From Phorcus lineatus (Eukaryota; Mollusca; Gastropoda; Trochida; Trochidae), in contig OV121081.1 of assembly GCA_921293015.1 (NCBI GenBank), positions 65,427,022 to 65,491,021 on the forward strand: a DNA stretch of 64,000 nucleotides, written 5' to 3'. The notes below the pieces were generated by a model that made no database searches, had not been told where the DNA came from, and saw only the letters and a list, made by a program, of their open reading frames with translations. This document shows, piece by piece, positions 24,901 to 36,965 of the stretch. Within the stretch, counting starts at the first letter, position 1. The number at the start of each line of letters is the position of its first letter. A program made the position numbers and the translations under genes.

Positions 24901-25537
24901 AGAGAATCAAGGAGACCGAGAGACTCAAAGACAGAGAGAGAGACTCAAAGAGACAGAAAGCATCAGAATGGTATGTTCTGTGTCTTGATGGTGAACAGAG
25001 GTGCTGAGAATAAATGGACAAAGCAAAACAGAGAGATAATAAATAAAGAGACAGAGCAAAAATATATGTTCTTGTGATTCATGATGTTAGTGTTGAAAAC
25101 AAGATAAAAAGAGATATACAGATACAAATCAGTTAAACTTTTGTCACATTACCTGTTGGTAAAAGAAAGTGTTGAGGATAGACAGAGAGTCATTTTTGAA
25201 ACATGGAGACAATGAGATATAGTGACACGGAGATACAGAAAGACAGACAGAGAGACACCACTTTACCTATGGTAAAAGATGTTGCTGAATATTGACAGAG
25301 GGACACTTGAGACACAAAAGATTGGCCAAAGACACAACATTTCCTCTAGGTTCAAAATGGTGTCAAGGACAGATACACATAAAGCCAGAGAGATACACAC
25401 ACCCAAACGGCAGATCAAAGATGTAACATTATAGTATTGAGGAGAAAGAGACAAACAGGGAGTGTAGGATACACACATACAGTATGACAGAGACAAATGT
25501 GATCACAGAGAAAGACATATATTAGCCGGTACATTAC
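21952..25537 (-). other. Intron between exons D and E
   Basis: Contains loosely repeated AT-rich units of roughly 100-110 bp at about 21960-22260 ('ttgatt.tatctattcagtgatcac…' pattern), then about 2.2 kb with nothing recognised, then the GA-rich array with exon D-like copies at 24520-25400. Confidence 0.75.
24520..25400 (-). repeat. GA-rich decayed array carrying copies of the 3' half of unc-13 exon D
   Basis: On the minus strand, CT-rich spacers (CTCTCTGTCTCTTTGAG-like) alternate with short segments resembling exon D CTGTCCTCAACACCATCATG plus AACCAG|GTAATG. Copies seen at plus positions: 25185-25153 (reads LSILNTFFYQQ then GTAATG), 25298-25267 (LSIFSNIFYHR then GTAAAG), 25375-25345 (VSVLDTILNLE then GAAATG, donor lost), 25102-25070 (LVFNTNIMNHK), 24830-24800 (SVLNYHGLGS) and 24753-24730 (weaker). 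The match includes exon and donor, which argues for duplication of the exon end, not convergence. The ORFs at 24506-24988 (plus) and 24621-24872, 25263-25496 (minus) are by-products. Confidence 0.72.
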
Positions 25538-25608
25538 CTCCTGGTTCATGATGGTGTTGAGGACAGACAGCTTGTTCTGCAGTTCCGCTGCCTCTGCCTC
25601 GGGCAGAT
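25538..25608 (-). CDS. unc-13: unc-13 exon D: helix immediately after C2A
   Basis: A 71-nt exon with acceptor TGTTGTTGCAG and donor GAG|GTAATG. It starts with two bases completing Asp and contains 23 codons: LPEAEAAELQNKLSVLNTIM then NQE. This aligns with the conserved Munc13 segment [22 protein letters not shown] after C2A, and is predicted to be an amphipathic helix. It ends in phase 0. The intron 3' of it (lower coordinates) contains a decayed array of sequences that resemble the last ~33 nt of this exon including the donor; see the repeat entry at 24520-25400. Confidence 0.93.
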
Positions 25609-26808
25609 CTGCAACAACATCTGAAGTCAGTGAAAGTAGAAGAGTGTGTTAGTACTGTACAGTGCACAAGCTGCAGATGAAGAGATGCAGGACAAAGGGG
25701 GTCAAGTGACAACGTAGTGCTAGTTATTCCGAGCATGCTAGTCATGATGTCCAACTAAAGTAAGCTTCTATTGCAGTTGATGCTTTTGAAAGCATGCTGT
25801 AATTAGAAAGGAATAAACATTGGTTATTTCAGCGTCCATCTAATGGTGTTTTAATTGTCACCATCTGACTATACTGTTTGAGAGGCAGAAGAACCAGTTA
25901 ATAATAGAAGGTTGGTAACTTGATAACATCCTGCTAAATTTATATTCATTTCTATATCTTATTCAGGATCTGTCTTACTAGTAAAACATTGAAATCATTT
26001 AGCTTTTGGGCAACATATGATGACTATGACCCTAATATGTTTGTCTCCGTAGATAACAAAATAACATCAGGTTATATAAACATCAAAATATCAATATCAC
26101 CTGGGCAGCATTATAAGTTGTATAAGGTCTCATATGATAACTATTAATCTAATATGTTTGTCCTATGGTCCAGCAATAGAGTATACTATGCTTCAGATCA
26201 CATTCCACTACAAGTATATATATCAAACTGTGCACTGAATAAACTTGAGTACTCTAATGAGAATAAGATATTATTGGAACCAACAGCTATTTTGGTTTAC
26301 AATTAATCAAACTGAAAAACAGGTGGGAGGGGCAATAACTAAAAGAAAGGTTGATATGTTTACACATTCACTCTCTCACATATACCTAGACCTGCACTTT
26401 AAGGGTGAAGTTAAATGTAGAAGTAACCATTATTAAAAAATTCTGAAATTTATTCCTTGCTTAATCTTTAATGGATGCTCATTCAAGAATTTATTACACA
26501 TTCAAGCTCAAGTTCCAAAATATTTTGGTTTCAAAAGCACTTCAAGAAATGAAACCTATTTGATTGATTTTAGAATTATTCAAAATAAATCATAAAGTCT
26601 GGAATGAACCTACTCACTGTAAAATCAGGAATTGTTTTGAAATTATTCTTCAATATAACCTTGGATCCTGTAAGTCATTCATTTGATATACTCAGGATGT
26701 TAATTTACAAATAATCTTAAAAATAGATATCAGAAATACATTAATTGTAATTAAAACCAAATGAACAGATTTTAATTCAACACACATATTCATATATAAG
26801 TTGATGCT

Positions 26809-27100
26809 CTTTGCATCCAGATAATACTTCAGATCTATAAAAAAAAAATATCCATAATTTGAAATAAGCTTTTTTCCTTAAAAAAAGCTTCGTTAGAAAT
26901 AATGACATTTGACAACAGAGCCTTTGTTGCTCAATCCTATTAAAGCTTTGTAACTCTTTGCATCCAGATACTACTTCAGATCTTCAAAAAACTATCCATA
27001 ATTAAAAATAAGCTTTTTTTCTTAAATATAGCTTCGTTAAAAATCATGACATTTGACAACAGAGCCTTTGTTTCTCAATCCTATTAAAGCTCTGTAGAAG
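26809..27100. repeat. Two-copy tandem duplication, period about 150 bp
   Basis: CTCTTTGCATCCAGATA followed by CTTCAGATCT, AAGCTTTTTT, GCTTCGTTA and GACATTTGACAACAGAGCCT recurs in the same order beginning at about 26806 and 26955. The copies differ by scattered substitutions and poly-A/T length. Confidence 0.88.
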
Positions 27101-27400
27101 TTACAGAAAAACCTCAGCGCTTTAGAGTTGTAAAAACACTTCCTGGTTTGAAAGAGGAATCAATGCAAGTTGGCAATTGTTATTCGTAGCTTGTTATCCT
27201 TGTGATGACACGCAGTAGCCGAGTTGAAAACTTCACTCCTTGAATGAACTTTGATTTTATGTAAATAACAATCAGCAAGATTCACAAGTAAGCACAAACA
27301 GTGATGCCATTTGTTGTCCTTACATGCGTAGTTTAACTTCATAAAACTTTTTTTGTGTGAATTCCTTGCAGAAAAATCAGCCTTGTGTTCTCATAAATCC

Positions 27401-27800
27401 TACTTAAATTCTTTAAGCCTAGGTCCTTGAAATGAGACTGTATGATCTTCTACTTAAATTCTTTAAGCCTAGGTCCTTGAAATGAGACTGTATGATCTTC
27501 TACTTAAATTCTTTAAGCCTAGGTCCTTGAAATGAGACTGTATGATCTTCTACTTAAATTCTTTAAGCCTAGGTCCTTGAAATGAGACTGTATGATCTTC
27601 TACTTAAATTCTTTAAGCCTAGGTCCTTGAAATGAGACTGTATGATCTTCTACTTAAATTCTTTAAGCCTAGGTCCTTGAAATGAGACTGTATGATCTTC
27701 TACTTAAATTCTTTAAGCCTAGGTCCTTGAAATGAGACTGTATGATCTTCTACTTAAATTCTTTAAGCCTAGGTCCTTGAAATGAGACTGTATGATCTTT
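27401..27800. repeat. 50-bp tandem array, 8 copies, essentially identical
   Basis: TACTTAAATTCTTTAAGCCT begins at 27401, 27451, 27501, 27551, 27601, 27651, 27701 and 27751, each followed by AGGTCCTTGAAATGAGACTG and TATGATCTTC. I saw no difference between copies except at the last junction (CTTT). Such homogeneity means very recent expansion or an assembly-sensitive VNTR. Confidence 0.97.
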
Positions 27801-28909
27801 TAAACCTGTTTCTACAGTGCATAAATTCCCTCATATGACACCAATTAAAGTCACGAAGGCACAGGACTTCATGTTGAGAAATAAGAGACATTTTTCCTTG
27901 CTTAATCATTACTAATGACCAGGGAAATGATGGACACACTTGCAGGGAGGAAGCACGACAAGAATCATGCATCATAATTAGGAGGAATTGGACTAATGGT
28001 TTCTGTCACTGAGACAGATCTGTATCAAAGAACAAAATACAAAAGATGTCCATCATGACAAACAGTTTTCTATAAATTAATAACAAGCATTAATTCTGTT
28101 TCAAATAAAATATTGTAGGAAGGTTTTACCATGGAATCATTTCATCATTTTCTTACTAAATTCAAGAATGATGAAGGCAATCCTTATGGATATTGAACTC
28201 CTTTCATCTAAGAGGACAATGTTTCAAGGTAGATTGTAAATGTTATCATGCAACAAGAAACAACAGAATCTTTTATGAAACATTTCCTGCCAAATAAAGA
28301 AGTAGTTTATCTCTATTTAGTTTACCTTCATCATTCTTTAATGTCTCAATTTCTAGTGTGCCTATCAGTGATGAGTCAAATTAGTGAGTTGATTAATTAC
28401 AAGAAGAGAACACAACAAAGAGGATTCAGTTGGACTGGTGAACAAGCTGTTCAGCCTACACATATGTAACTCCCGTACAACATAGGAAACTATGAATATT
28501 TCTAGGTATGTATGATATTGAAAAGTATATAAATATTCATGGTAGAAATTGTGCAAGAATTATGATTACTGAAATTATAATTTGATTATCAATTGAATCT
28601 ATTGAACTTGAAGTGAATCATTTATTGATTAATCGTCAAAGTTCTATATGACATGTTGCCTTCCAATATTTGGTAGAACTTATGTTTCACTAGATTAATA
28701 TTCCTCTAATTTAAAACATAAAGCAAATATTTCAACTACGTTTACATGTAAGCTTTGTTATAAAGTTATAAAACAATTTTTAATCTTTGAGATTAGTCTG
28801 CTTTCACTCGATACATAAATATTGATCCTTTACAGATAACATCTATTTAAGATGGTCTAAATATCAAATCCAGCAAAAGAAACTATATCAATTATAGAAC
28901 TTTTCTCAC

Positions 28910-29033
28910 CGTAAGGGAGCTCGAAGCGAGCATCAATGAGTATATGGTGGCCAGTTGAGTGCTGAGTTCCGATGACCTCTCCGTTTTGCATAATAAGCTC
29001 CGCCTCCAGGGACAACCACTTGCCATCGCCCTC
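28910..29033 (-). CDS. unc-13: unc-13 exon C: end of the C2A domain
   Basis: A 124-nt exon with acceptor ACGTTGCAG and donor TACG|GTGAGA, 41 codons plus one base. It encodes EGDGKWLSLEAELIMQNGEV, then IGTQHSTGHHILIDARFELPY, matching the Munc13 segment EGPGEWLTLDSQVIM…HRILLDTRFELP. This is the last part of the C2A fold, including the WLxL strand and the RFELP strand that closes the domain. The leftover G joins AT of the next exon to make Asp (…PYD-LPEAEA…; rat …PLD-IPEEEA…). Reading frame, splice sites and homology all agree. Confidence 0.96.
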
Positions 29034-32000
29034 CTGCAACGTGAGAATGATATAAAAATTTGCCCTTTTCAGGATAATTCTTCTTCTACAATAAATATCA
29101 TCAACTCCTCAGAGGAGCGTTCTTACGACGTTTGACAAACTTGTATTGATCAAACCAAACAGTTTGGCATTCAGAGCCATTCATTTTGCAATTTTCAAAA
29201 ATAAGATAAAACCAGCAAAACAATCATTAAATGAATATTGAAACAAAGGCCTTGTCATTTCTTCAACAAATGCATATAATCCACCACAAAATGAGTGAGT
29301 GGTTGAGTATTGTTTAATGGCACCATTTCAACCATTGCCTTAGTAAACTACAAAATGGAGACATTTCTATCATGTTTTTAATTGAATGATTAATCAGAAA
29401 GAGACAAATATCTAATTGAAGTTTGGTGAAATTGAATCCATACCTTTCCATGCTTTACAACTTCATCAATGTTTGAGAATTACCAAAAATTTAACATGAA
29501 TTCATAAACAACATATAAATACATAAAAATATCAACAATGCTTCCTAGTGTGGGATTTTTTTATTAGGTTAACAAATACTTGAGACCAAATTAAAAGTCA
29601 TCATTTTTAATCAATGAAATCATATTTCCAAAAGTATATATGTTTTGATAATCATGACTGAAAAAATATCAATATTCTGCATTATGCAACAAATTTATTA
29701 TTGGTAATGTTTTCTAATAATGTTTTCATATGCTAGATACTGTAACCTACATGATAAGTACCTCATAAGCACCCCCTAACCACATGCGCAAAAAAATTAG
29801 CACCCTCTTCTCCTAGTTACCTTGCATGTTAAACCCATTAGGCAGTATCATTGTAACCATTCTTCTAAACTTTCTTAATTATTTAGGCATGTACCTGACT
29901 ATCTTTTTATGCCATAAGGGAAAAAGGAAAAACTACAAATGGGAAGATGTACTTAGATAGCAGATGTTCTTAAATCTTTTATCAAAACATGATAAATTGA
30001 ATTTTACTAATTTTAATAAGCACCACCTCATTTCAATTTTCTAAACTCCCAAGCCTTTATATGTTGTATACTATATAATCAGAGAAATAGACTTGTTAGA
30101 TATTGTACTTGTGTGAAATGACATCATCATCTTAGATCATTAATATGCATAAATGCTTAAAATGTATTATCATCTATATTTAAGAAAAAAAGTTTCATCA
30201 AGATATATAGGAAAATTGTAAAAATCAGAAAATTTATTACAGGAATTATAAATTCTTGTAATGGATAACTTTGTCCATGCAAACCTCCTTTATTTCTTCT
30301 TCCAAGGAAACACTATGTCCCATAACTGACAGCTGAATAATTCAATACCGGCAAATTGAGGCAATTTTAGAGCATCACGATACCAATCGAGGGACATCCT
30401 CAATCAATACATCCCTCCTTGGATGTTGCTCATCACCATCTATCTCCTCTCAAATTCAATTTCATTCCTCTAAGAAGCAGGTTGAGCTGAATTCTTTGAA
30501 ACTATAACTTGATCAAAGACCACTAGCGCTCTAAATAGTATTTGGAATGATATAAAGTTTTCCTAGTGATGTTAACATTTAATATCAAATAAATAACCGG
30601 TCTGAGCCAAGTTTATTTTGATATCCTTTTGAATCTATATAAGAGATGTGTTTAAATTAAGATGTGTGATACCACTGCTTACTTTGAGATCTATGGTTCT
30701 TATATCTTCTTTGGTGACATTAGAACCAAATTTTTCTTTTAAGTTTGTAAATTGCAGCAATAGTGTTTAGGCAAATGAAATATTTGCATAGGTTTAATTG
30801 AGCATAAAAATCACTTCATTTTCTTACATCTTTTTATATATCTTCATTAAGAACCTGTCAACAAAGGAATAGATTTGATATGATGAGGAAAAAACTATTT
30901 TGTATCAAATTAGGAAATTGAAATGTGTAATTGTACTTATAATAATAAAACTTTTTGCAAGTTTAAAAAAAAGTTGATCAAAAGCATTAATTGCTAATGA
31001 TCAGCTTAATTGTGACTCAATTCTCTTCTCTTCAAGAATCAGAGCTTCAAAACAATTTTACGGAGAGTCATAATAATAATTTACACTCAAAAGCATTATG
31101 AATAATTCAAGTTGTAAAACCAAAGTAAGCAATGTGATGTGTCCAAACAACCAGTTCCCACATAGCAAACAAGTCAATATTCATCAAAAGGACCTTCAGA
31201 AAATTCCTTGATAATATGTTTATGAATAATTAAAGTTGTGATATCATTGTTACCAAGACTTGTTGGTTCAACTTATAAAGAATAAATGAAGGCTGAGCAC
31301 ATATCTAATGTTGTAACTCTCAGGAGTATAGAACTTCAGAGATAAAATTCCTGTTTTTAACCCTTGAAGTGGAGGCCCATCATAATCTGGGATAGTCTTA
31401 TTCAACCCTTGAAGTGGAGGCCCATCATAATCTTGGACAATCTTATTCAACCCTTGAAGTGGAGGCCAATCATAATCTTGGACAATCTTATTTAACCCTT
31501 GAAGTGGAGGCCCATCAAAATCTTGTACAATCTTATTCAACCCTTGAAGTGGAGGCCCATCAAAATCTTGTACAATCTTTTTCAACCCTTGAAGTGGAGG
31601 CCCATCATAATCTGGAACAATCTTATTCAACCCTTGAAGTGGAGGCCCATCATAATCTGGGACAATCTTATTCAACCCTTGAAGTGGAGGCCCATCATAA
31701 TCTGGGACAATCTTATTCAACCCTTGAAGTGGAGGCCCATCAAAATCTTGTACAATCTTTTTCAACCCTTGAAGTGGAGGCCCATCATAATCTGGGACAA
31801 TCTTATTCAACCCTTGAAGTGGAGGCCCATCATAATCTGGGACAATCTTATTCAACCCTTTAAATGGAGGCCCATCATAATCTGGGAACGTCTTATTCAA
31901 CCCTTGAAGTGGAGGCCCATCATAATCTGGGACAATCCTATTCAACCCTTTAAATGGAGGCCCATCATAATCTGGGACAATCTTATTCAACCCTTTAAAT

Positions 32001-33131
32001 GGAGGCCCATCATAATCTGGGACAATCTTATTCAACCCTTGAAGTGGAGGCCCATCATAATCTGGGACAATCCTATTCAACCCTTTAAATGGAGGCCCGT
32101 GATCTGTGACATCAGTGTAACAACTTATGATTCCTATGAGCAGTTCCCTTAGAATCCCTAGGTACTAAATTCTTTAGGTTAAGGGATAATAAAACAAGGT
32201 TATTAGAGTGGACATCCCTCTCATTTGAGATTAAAAAGAATAATTGAAAATTGTCTGTTAAGCACAACATTTGGTATTTCAACATTAGTTATTTCTGTCA
32301 GAACCTCTACATCAAGACAGTTTTGCCCTCCATTGATAAATCAGTCGCCCATAGCTACCAAGAAGTTCTGAAACCGTTTCAAGTGGTGTCTCCTTCCCAA
32401 GCTGATGTTACTTAAGCAGTAGATCAACAGAGACACACCGACATCCTGTTGCTGTCTGTTGCCCATTACCAGGTAGTAAACTCAATCTACGAGGATCGTC
32501 CCCAACAAAGGAGGCTAGCTCACTCCTCTATAAAGCACAAGGAAGAGATGTTCCTCGAAGGGGAGACTGATCTATAGGAGTCAGGAACACTTCAAAGCAA
32601 GGAATGGTAACATATATCATGGCATGATGTTCACCCTTCGAGGCAGAGTTCGTGAGATGATTGGAAGATAGGAATAGTTTTGTAGATGTTCTTGATAATA
32701 CTTTCTTGCTTTTTGTTACTTTGTATGACGTATACCAGATTGTGGGGGAGCTTGGCTGATAGACTTATAGTGGTGAGTAAAACATACTGGCTGAAAGTAA
32801 GGACATTTCTGGTGAGGTTGTAGCTCGATCATGAATACATATAGGCCCAACCCATTCAGAGTTGCCAGTTTACATGAATAAAAACTTGATAACGCTTGGA
32901 ATAATTAATCCAAGATTGGCTGCTTTAAAAGTAATAATTTGTATCAAAATAGCAAACTTAGCATTTGTTTTGAAATACATGACATTTACAAATAGGAGGG
33001 GAAAACTTAATTTTACCTAGTTTGCATGTGACATCTCATTATATTGCCTAGTAAAGTGTATTATCTGGAAATATCAAGCTCTTAGAGTTTGGTATCAAAT
33101 AATAATACCCAGTTTATCTGACAATAGTTAC
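29034..33131 (-). other. Intron between exons B and C
   Basis: Holds the 45-bp array (31361-32095). Around 29766 the string TAAGCACCCCCTAA resembles the terminus of the 7483-10804 element, with TTAGCACCC 30 bp on, but no inverted partner was found nearby. The region 32160-32720 is slightly GC-richer but without recognised coding content. Other parts are plain AT-rich. Confidence 0.75.
31361..32095. repeat. 45-bp tandem array, 16 copies
   Basis: Units CCTTGAAGTGGAGGCCCATC followed by ATAATCTGGGACAATCTTATTCAAC, with TTTAAATGG and AAAATCTTGTAC variants. The 45-bp period leaves open frames on both strands: minus, 15-residue units such as NKIVPDYDGPPLQGL; plus, VEAHHNLGQSYSTLE. It sits in a phase-0 intron inside the C2A domain, so use as protein is unlikely. 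Confidence 0.97.
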
Positions 33132-33249
33132 CTGGTTAGAGTGTGGTATCTTGGTGAGAGGCAGCCAGTGGAGGCCAAGCAGTTTGTCCCAGAGCATGCC
33201 CTTGTTCCACACCTCCACAATCAGACCCGTGTCTAGCCGCATCGTCTCA
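33132..33249 (-). CDS. unc-13: unc-13 exon B: middle of the C2A domain
   Basis: A 118-nt exon with acceptor TTGTTGCAG and donor CAG|GTAACT. The first base completes Phe, followed by 39 codons ending exactly at a codon boundary. It encodes ETMRLDTGLIVEVWNKGMLW, then DKLLGLHWLPLTKIPHSNQ. The core LxVEVWNKGxxWDxxxGxxWxPL is the diagnostic Munc13 C2A signature (rat: [24 protein letters not shown]). It follows exon A with no missing residue relative to Munc13 (…QDF-F-E…), so there is no exon between them despite the 13.9-kb intron. The flanking phases (2 in, 0 out) fit both neighbours. Confidence 0.96.
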
Positions 33250-33479
33250 CTGCAACAACGCAACAAACACTTAGCATTTTGAAATAAAATTTAGCATTAA
33301 GAACATATAGAGAATCACATAAAAAATACAGTTTCATCCCAAAAACTCATTACTTGATTAGAATTACCTCATTAAAATTTTATTAAGAAAAACAAGATTT
33401 TTTAGTTCAGTAGTTTTTTCATGAAGTTTAACAGTACATGCTTACTCCTTCTAAACTTTTTTACAGTAGATACAAAGAC

Positions 33480-33760
33480 AAGCATACTTTGATAGTCTCT
33501 AGTAGGTCATTTAACTAATTTACATGTTAATCTGACACAGAATTTTGATTTTCTTTTTAACAATTATAGGGCCGTTTTCCTATCATCATTGAAAAGAAGA
33601 AAAAATATCATTCTGGCATTTTTAGATAGATTTGTAGTGCTTAGAAGGTTGTTTAACTAATACATTTATAGGAACTCAGAATTTTGACTTTTACCATTTG
33701 TATGGGGAAAAAAAAGGAAAATATCATAATGTTGACATTTAAGAGATAAAGATGAATCTT
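33480..33760. repeat. Decayed two-copy duplication, period about 138 bp
   Basis: TTTAACTAAT...CAGAATTTTGA at 33510-33550 recurs at 33650-33690, and AAAAATATCAT followed by ACATTT/GCATTTTTAGATA recurs about 120-130 bp apart. Divergence is high. Confidence 0.5.
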
Positions 33761-35346
33761 TAGAAAGTTTATTTGAACTCAGCTTAGTATATCGTTTTCG
33801 ATCCTTATTTAGTTATATATATAATTTATGAAACATACTCTGTGTCACATTAACTCCTATTCTTGGTTACCAAGGTAACTAACAATTAGCTTCCTTTGTT
33901 AAGGAGCCAAAGGAAGCTCCTCCTATTTGCTGGGTTCTTCATATTGCCAAAAGCAACTTGATTAAACAGTAACAAGACGTATGTTGGTTTATTTCAAAGT
34001 TTAATATAGCAAATGCATTAAAAAAAAAGACTGATACACAAGTCGCTCCTCTTGTATTTACATATATCAAACCTGGTAGCAATATCATAACATTATATTC
34101 CCGACTAAGGAATTAGTCAATATACAGCAATCAAACACTATTTCAGTTAGGTGTTCTTTTCTTATTAATGGACTTTTTCTACAAGACGCCAATGACAATA
34201 CTTTAAATAACTTAACAGAAACAGACACTGACCAGCAGCCAGACAGCTCAATACATATTCAGTGTGACTTAAACACCAAGGCACATCTCAGAAGTGTAAT
34301 TATCAGAATTCAGAAATATCAACATGAAGAAGGGCACCAAATTATAAAACTCTGGACCAGAAGTACCATTAGATGGTACCTACATCCAATTCTTATCATG
34401 AAGTAAGCTCATACTTCCTGTGTAACACTTCAATGGCTTACTTGGTATTACTGACTCATTAATATACATATACTGTATGTGACTAAACGACACCCGGGAT
34501 TTCAAACAATGGGAGTACTATGATAAGAGCATGCATATCTTAACAATGTCATTGTTAAATCAACACTCTTTTGCTTTACTGTTGCAAAACGTCATGGACA
34601 CAATTCATTCTATATGTATTGAAATTATTTCTCTTGCTACATCAAACAATTTATTTTGGGTCATAACTGAGGTTAGAATATTTAAACTGAGACACATGTT
34701 TTAAAGAGAACCTAGCTTTTGGTAAATTTGTATTTCAATACACATCACATCATGTCAGCTAAAAAACAGTTAATAACTTTTTTCTAAACTATAGTATGTT
34801 TTACCCACAGAACAATAGAAGATATATAAAAAGGGATGTTAAATAATATAGTATTTAAGGTAGCTCATATTTCAATTTCTTCCCTTTTCCCCTGTGAAGC
34901 TCAGGTAACTATAAATCTTTTATCTATGTCTATTAAAACTTCAAGAGACATCCCAAAAGTTTCTAGCTTGACCACAAAAACTTTTAGAAAAGTGAAAATG
35001 TTTATTTTTTGGCAGAACAACTGCAGAACAGATTTTTGGGCCACTTCGCACCCAGCTGGAAAGTCATTCATGAAGGTAAAATATGGTTGCACTTTGGACA
35101 TTTGTTCCGTTCAGGCTAGACACTTTTGACATACACCTCATAACTCTGTTACTGCATGTACCTGCAGAGGTTTATTTACACCAGTTTAATGTTTTACTTA
35201 TAGAGGCAGAATTTCTGCTACTTTAAATATAATTCAAACCCCTTCTAATTTAAAATCTCTTACTTAAATAATAAAAAAAATAAATAAATAAAATACTTAA
35301 TTCAAAACCCCAGTAAATAGCATAATACAGAGTAAGAATTGTGAAT

Positions 35347-35505
<159 letters not shown>

Positions 35506-35720
35506 TCAAAAAAAGGATAAATCTTGTGGATATAGTGCTGAGAGTGGAAGAAGAGAATAGAGTAGAAAATGAAGAAACAGGGCAGAGAGTGAATGAAGAA
35601 GAGAACAGAATAAAACTTGTGGTCGCAGCATGGAAAAGGTGAGTGAAGAGTGTAGAGTACAATATGAAGAAACAGGGTAGAGAGAGAGAGAAAAGAGAAG
35701 AATAAAGTAGAAATGGTGGA
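35506..35720. repeat. GA-rich duplication, period about 100 bp
   Basis: Two copies of a unit containing GAGTAGAAAATGAAGAAACAGG / GAGTACAATATGAAGAAACAGG, each followed by a 'gcagagag/tagagag … gtgg.cgcagc' stretch, follow the GA microsatellite. Confidence 0.6.
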
Positions 35721-36878
35721 CACAGCGCGGGAAGAGTGAAGGTTTGCTGTCAGGTAATACACACAGAACTACGTGTATTGATTTCTTTGCTAGGCTCTAT
35801 ACCTCACTGCCGTGACGTTACCCAAGATCTACGTCTTGAATAATAGCCTCCTTTCATCTCACAAACCTCCCAGAGATTACATTACTTTTCAACTCAAAGC
35901 AGACTTAGACATGTTTAGTAATGCAAAGGCAGATTAATTGTCATAAAGCAGTGGTTATATCTTTTTCTGACTGATAAATTAGAAATGCCTTCCTTCGTGC
36001 CTGTACGGATAAATCAACCTGCTATTTCAATGTCTTTCTTACTTTAATTTGCTTTTTCTCTGACAAAGGATATCCTATTAATGTCAGCGTTTGATAGTGA
36101 ATTCTGAATAAGCCCACATAATGATTGTCTGTTTGTTTATTCTTCAGTTTATCTTCTTTGACAGATCTTGTTGGTGAATTTTAAGAACAATGTAGATTTT
36201 AAAGCAATATTTACTATTTATCAAACTATTTTACTCTATTTATCAAAACGTGGTAATTTTTAATCAATTAAGACTTTTTCCACGACTTTGGATAATTATT
36301 TTTTTTAATACTGAGATGTTTTACACTCTAAAGAAAATACATTTAGCAATAACATTTTATGGGGGCAAATTTGAAGAAATATAACATTTAAAACATGCTA
36401 CAGTTTCTTTTAATGTCTTAAATGATACTACATGGTCGGACATCGAACCCTGTTTCTAAAACTGAGCTCCAACCAGTGGTATGATAAATTAATGTTCCAG
36501 ATAACTTTGCCTTTCCCTAATCACAATGCATTGCCCAGTGCATCTAACAGTAAACCACTCAAAGCAAGACCACATTACAATCAAGACACAGCATAAAATC
36601 TGAGGAAAAATAAAGACACACTCGAGAAGAAATTTATGATAATTACTCTGCCGTTGCTATTACTTGAATTGGAAGACTTAAAGTGTTTCTGCAAGTTAGA
36701 GAAAGAGAGTTGCAAATATTGATTCTCCTGTGATTCAAGTTTGTGTCAGCCCCACCGAGCTGGTACAGAATTCATCTCAAACATGTACAAAAGATGGCAG
36801 AGTCGTTTGACAAGTTTAGAGCCAAAGCCAATAGTTTGTGTTTTTTCTTGTGTGAACTGAGTTTCAAACTACCCGTAA

Positions 36879-36965
36879 TTTATCATTTCTACATGTTCCT
36901 GAACAAGCTTGTGTGACACTCCACAACAACGAGATATTGATCCATGAGGAACTGCCTGCTTCCTG
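36879..36965. repeat. 85-bp dispersed direct repeat, copy 1 (copy 2 at 37790-37875)
   Basis: TTTATCATTTCTACATGTTC followed by CTGAACAAGCTT.TG.GACACTCCAC.ACAACGAGATATTGATCCATGAG occurs here and again about 911 bp further on. Near identity over 85 bp with divergent flanks indicates a dispersed element fragment or a segmental duplication. Confidence 0.9.

Larger units (their letters stand above)
25609..28909 (-). other. Intron between exons C and D
   Basis: Contains a two-copy ~113-bp loose duplication around 26005-26172, a ~151-bp two-copy duplication (26809-27100) and the perfect 50-bp array (27401-27800). The rest is AT-rich with short ORFs lacking coding character. Confidence 0.75.

Noticed and set aside
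24506-24988. 160-codon Arg/Gln/Glu-rich plus ORF
   Set aside because: GA-rich low-complexity repeat; the opposite strand explains it as exon D-like copies plus CT spacers.
31268-32152. ORFs of 149-270 codons on both strands
   Set aside because: Products of the 45-bp repeat. A possible exon was considered (acceptor near 32165, weak phase-0 donor GTGCTC), but it would split the C2A fold and both splice sites are poor.
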